A stretch of 64,000 nt of DNA from Hyphomicrobiales bacterium (GTDB taxonomy: Bacteria > Pseudomonadota > Alphaproteobacteria > Rhizobiales > Rhizobiaceae). The position numbers were made by a program, and so were the translations under genes. Shown one piece after another: positions 61,674 through 64,000 of this stretch. The notes under the pieces were generated by a model, which did no database searches, was not told the DNA's origin, and saw only the letters and a program-made list of their open reading frames with translations. The first letter of the stretch is position 1, and every line of letters starts with the position of its first letter. The DNA lies in assembly GCA_900466575.1 (NCBI GenBank), contig UBMP01000007.1, positions 1-64,000 on the forward strand, given 5' to 3'.

Positions 61674-62543
61674 ATGACGCATCCCAGATTTATCAGCTTC
61701 TCCATACAAGGACGGCAGGCCTATGGCCTTCTGGTTGACGACGGCGTGGTGGATCTCTCCTCGCGCTACAGCAGTTGGCCGACCCTTCTCGAAGTCGTGG
61801 CGGCAGGCGCGCTGCAGGAGCTTGCCGACACATTTCGCGGCCAGCGGGCGGATTACCCGCTGAGCGACATCACCTTCGAAATCCCGATCCCGAAGCCGGA
61901 AAAGCTCATCTGCGTTGGCGTGAACTTCCCAGACCGGAACGAGGAATACAAGGACGGGCAGGCGGCGCCCTCGAACCCGTCTCTCTTCGTCCGCTTCCCG
62001 CGATCCTTCACCGGGCACAACCAGCCGCTGATCCGCCCGCCGGAAAGCCCGCAGCTCGACTATGAAGGCGAAGTCACCATCGTCATCGGCAAGGGCGGAC
62101 GCCGGATTTCGGAAAGCGAAGCGCTCGACCATATCGCGGCGCTGACGCTGTGCAACGAAGGCACGATCCGCGACTGGGTTCGTCACGCCAAGTTCAACGT
62201 CACGCAGGGCAAGAATTTCGACCGCACCGGCTCCATCGGCCCGTGGATCGTGCCCTATACCGACGAAAGCCAGATCGCAGATATCAAGCTGGAGACCCGC
62301 GTCAACGGCGAAGTGCGCCAGCAGGATCGCACCAGCCGCATGATCTTCTCGTTCCGCAAGATCATCAACTACATCTCGACCTTCACCACGCTTGTACCGG
62401 GCGACGTCATCGTTTGCGGTACGCCGACAGGCGCCGGTGCCCGTTTCGACCCGCCGATCTGGCTGAAGCCTGGCGATGTCGTGGAAGTCGAGGCCGAGGG
62501 GATCGGCATTCTGCGCAACACGATTGCCGACGAGGTTCTGTGA
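61674..62543 (+). CDS. hpaG: HpaG-type fumarylacetoacetate hydrolase-family isomerase/decarboxylase
   Basis: 289 residues, single FAH domain: KPEKLICVGVNFPDRNEEYK, LDYEGEVTIVIGKGGRRISE, and GKNFDRTGSIGPWIVPYTDE with metal ligands. It decarboxylates or isomerises the oxidised ring-cleavage product (OPET) in the hpa pathway. E. coli HpaG is a tandem of two such domains; here only one is present. The start at 61674 follows CGGAGGAG. Confidence 0.85.
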   Translation: MTHPRFISFSIQGRQAYGLLVDDGVVDLSSRYSSWPTLLEVVAAGALQELADTFRGQRADYPLSDITFEIPIPKPEKLICVGVNFPDRNEEYKDGQAAPSNPSLFVRFPRSFTGHNQPLIRPPESPQLDYEGEVTIVIGKGGRRISESEALDHIAALTLCNEGTIRDWVRHAKFNVTQGKNFDRTGSIGPWIVPYTDESQIADIKLETRVNGEVRQQDRTSRMIFSFRKIINYISTFTTLVPGDVIVCGTPTGAGARFDPPIWLKPGDVVEVEAEGIGILRNTIADEVL

Positions 62544-63349
62544 TGCTGACAAAGACACAAATCGAGGCCGCGGCCGCCGCACTCGACCAGGCGGAAAAGA
62601 CGCGCGAGCAGATCGGTCTCCTGACCCTGCAGCATCCGGACATGACCATGGACGATGCCTATGGGGTTCAAGCCGCCTGGGTCAACAAGAAGATCGCGGA
62701 TGGCCGCAAGGTCATCGGCTGGAAGATCGGCCTTACCTCCAAGGCGATGCAATATGCGCTGAACATCAACATTCCGGATTCCGGCGTGCTCTTTGACAAC
62801 ATGGTGTTCGAGGATGGCGCGACGGTTCCCAAGGACCGCTTCATCCAGCCCCGCATCGAAGCCGAGATCGCCTTCGTGATGAAGAAGGCGCTCAAGGGTC
62901 CGAATGTCACGGTCTTCGATGTGCTGAACGCCACGGACTACGTCACCCCGGCCTTGGAAATTCTCGACACACGCATCGTCCGCGTCGATCCGCAGACCAA
63001 GAAGGCGCGCACCGTCGTCGACACGATTTCCGACAATGCCGCCAATGCCGGCATCGTCACCGGCGGCCGGGCGATGAAGCCCGATGCCATCGACATGCGC
63101 TGGATGGGCGCCATAGTGACGCGCAATTCCGAGGTTGAGGAGACGGGACTGGGCGCAGGTGTGCTCAACCAGCCGGCCCGCGGCATTGCCTGGCTCGCCA
63201 ACCGTCTTGCCCAATATGGCGAGGAAGGCATCGAGGCGGGGCAGATCGTGCTGGCCGGATCGTTCATTCGACCGATCGAAGCCCGCCATGGCGACACGAT
63301 CTTCGCCGATTTCGGACCCTATGGGTCCGTGGGCCTCTATTTCGAATAA
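62543..63349 (+). CDS. hpaH: 2-oxo-hept-4-ene-1,7-dioate hydratase HpaH
   Basis: 268 residues (267 in E. coli). It hydrates the oxohepteneoate to 4-hydroxy-2-oxoheptanedioate. FAH-related hydratase segments: [37 protein letters not shown], and [17 protein letters not shown]. Its ATG overlaps the hpaG stop (TGATG). Confidence 0.93.
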   Translation: MLTKTQIEAAAAALDQAEKTREQIGLLTLQHPDMTMDDAYGVQAAWVNKKIADGRKVIGWKIGLTSKAMQYALNINIPDSGVLFDNMVFEDGATVPKDRFIQPRIEAEIAFVMKKALKGPNVTVFDVLNATDYVTPALEILDTRIVRVDPQTKKARTVVDTISDNAANAGIVTGGRAMKPDAIDMRWMGAIVTRNSEVEETGLGAGVLNQPARGIAWLANRLAQYGEEGIEAGQIVLAGSFIRPIEARHGDTIFADFGPYGSVGLYFE

Positions 63350-63388
63350 GACTTCCCGCTCAACATCCCCGCAAAGCCGAGTGACACC

Positions 63389-64000
63389 ATGCCCGCACCG
63401 AAAAACACGTTCAAGACCGCGCTTTGCGAGGGCAAGCTGCAACTTGGCCTCTGGCAGGCCCTGACAAGCCCGACAACGGTCGAGATTTGTGGCCATGCCG
63501 GTTACGATTGGCTGCTGATCGATGCCGAACATGCGCCCAACGATCTGCCGCTTCTGGTCGAGCAGCTGCGTGCGCTCAAGGGGTCTTCGAGCCACGCCAT
63601 CGTGCGCCCGCCGATCGGCGAAGCCTGGATCATCAAGCAATTGCTGGATATCGGCGCGCAGACGCTTCTGATCCCGATGGTGGAAAGCGGGGAGCAGGCG
63701 AAGAATCTGGTGCGTGCGATGTTCTATCCACCGCATGGCGTTCGCGGTGTCGGCGCGGCACTCGCGCGCGCCTCAGGCTACAACAGCATTCCGGATTATC
63801 TGAAAACGGCCAATGACGAGGTGTGTCTTCTCCTGCAGATCGAGAGCCGTGCCGGGATCGAAGCCCTCGACGCGATCACGTCGACACAAGGCGTGGACGG
63901 GGTGTTTATCGGACCTGCGGACCTCGCGGCCGATATGGGGCATCTCGGCAACCCCGGCCATCCCGCAGTTCAGGCTGCGGTCGAAGACGCGATCCGACGG
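63389..64000 (+). CDS. hpaI: 4-hydroxy-2-oxoheptanedioate aldolase HpaI (truncated by window end)
   Basis: First 204 residues of about 260 are visible. The class II aldolase segments are present: LGLWQALTSPTTVEICGHAG, DWLLIDAEHAPND, LLIPMVESGEQAK, LLQIESRAGIEALDAI and GVFIGPADLAADMG. It splits the product to pyruvate and succinate semialdehyde. Last hpa gene seen. The 3' end is outside the window. Confidence 0.93.
   Translation, partial: MPAPKNTFKTALCEGKLQLGLWQALTSPTTVEICGHAGYDWLLIDAEHAPNDLPLLVEQLRALKGSSSHAIVRPPIGEAWIIKQLLDIGAQTLLIPMVESGEQAKNLVRAMFYPPHGVRGVGAALARASGYNSIPDYLKTANDEVCLLLQIESRAGIEALDAITSTQGVDGVFIGPADLAADMGHLGNPGHPAVQAAVEDAIRR

Noticed and set aside
1-64000. CRISPR arrays, tRNA or rRNA genes, prophage
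   Set aside because: No repeat-spacer pattern, no cloverleaf-like or rRNA segments, and no phage structural genes were recognised by eye.

Overview
This 64 kb window is GC-rich and densely coded, with short spacers and many ATGA/TGATG overlaps. Its gene content (HWE-type histidine kinases, HutC- and HpaR-type regulators, form I CO dehydrogenase, many polar amino-acid and nitrate/taurine-type ABC systems) points to an alphaproteobacterium of the Hyphomicrobiales, probably Rhizobiaceae-like. No rRNA, tRNA, CRISPR array or intact mobile element was seen. A short IS30-type transposase remnant lies near 11.4 kb.

Layout. (1) 0-11.3 kb is a methylated-amine module: folD, the dimethylamine monooxygenase operon dmmDABC, trimethylamine monooxygenase tmm, a small PAS-chemotaxis-tip protein, TMAO demethylase tdm (opposite strand) and a divergent APC permease. 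Together these take trimethylamine to TMAO, dimethylamine and monomethylamine, with the one-carbon units passed to tetrahydrofolate. (2) 11.6-18.4 kb holds a minus-strand operon: substrate-binding protein, two permeases, ATPase, a histidine-ammonia-lyase homologue and a sarcosine-oxidase-like flavoprotein, with a divergent HutC-like repressor. The lyase homologue has Ser-Ala-Gly where the MIO-forming Ala-Ser-Gly should be, so it should not make the MIO cofactor. Next to a TMA pathway this suggests a cofactor-free trimethylammonia-lyase (ergothionase type) that releases TMA from a histidine betaine. This is the most interesting hypothesis in the window. (3) 18.4-33 kb carries stress and detoxification genes: TetR/SDR pairs, an AraC regulator, a two-adaptor RND efflux system, HxlR/azoreductase, and NAD(P)-binding and DsbA/FrnE-like proteins. 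(4) 32.5-44.3 kb holds two HWE kinases, a receiver protein, an MHYT-LytTR membrane regulator and the aerobic CO dehydrogenase operon coxMSLDEFG. CoxL is form I (AYRCSFR). A duplicated 17-bp element in the coxM promoter is a candidate LytTR site. (5) 44.3-53 kb holds a second NAD(P)-binding/DsbA-like pair, LysR and LuxR regulators, and an SsuA/NMT1-type ABC importer followed by an SDR-MoaF fusion. (6) 53-64 kb holds a TPP enzyme plus FAD-dependent hydroxyacid dehydrogenase operon with a GntR regulator, then the homoprotocatechuate meta-cleavage operon under hpaR: hpaF, hpaE, hpaD, a second unrelated ring-cleavage dioxygenase, hpaG, hpaH and hpaI (cut by the window end).

Overall the window looks like an accessory catabolic region of a soil or rhizosphere generalist that uses methylated amines, CO and aromatic acids. 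The two aromatic-end operons share a 10-bp palindrome (TAACATGTTA) in their promoters, which hints at common control.
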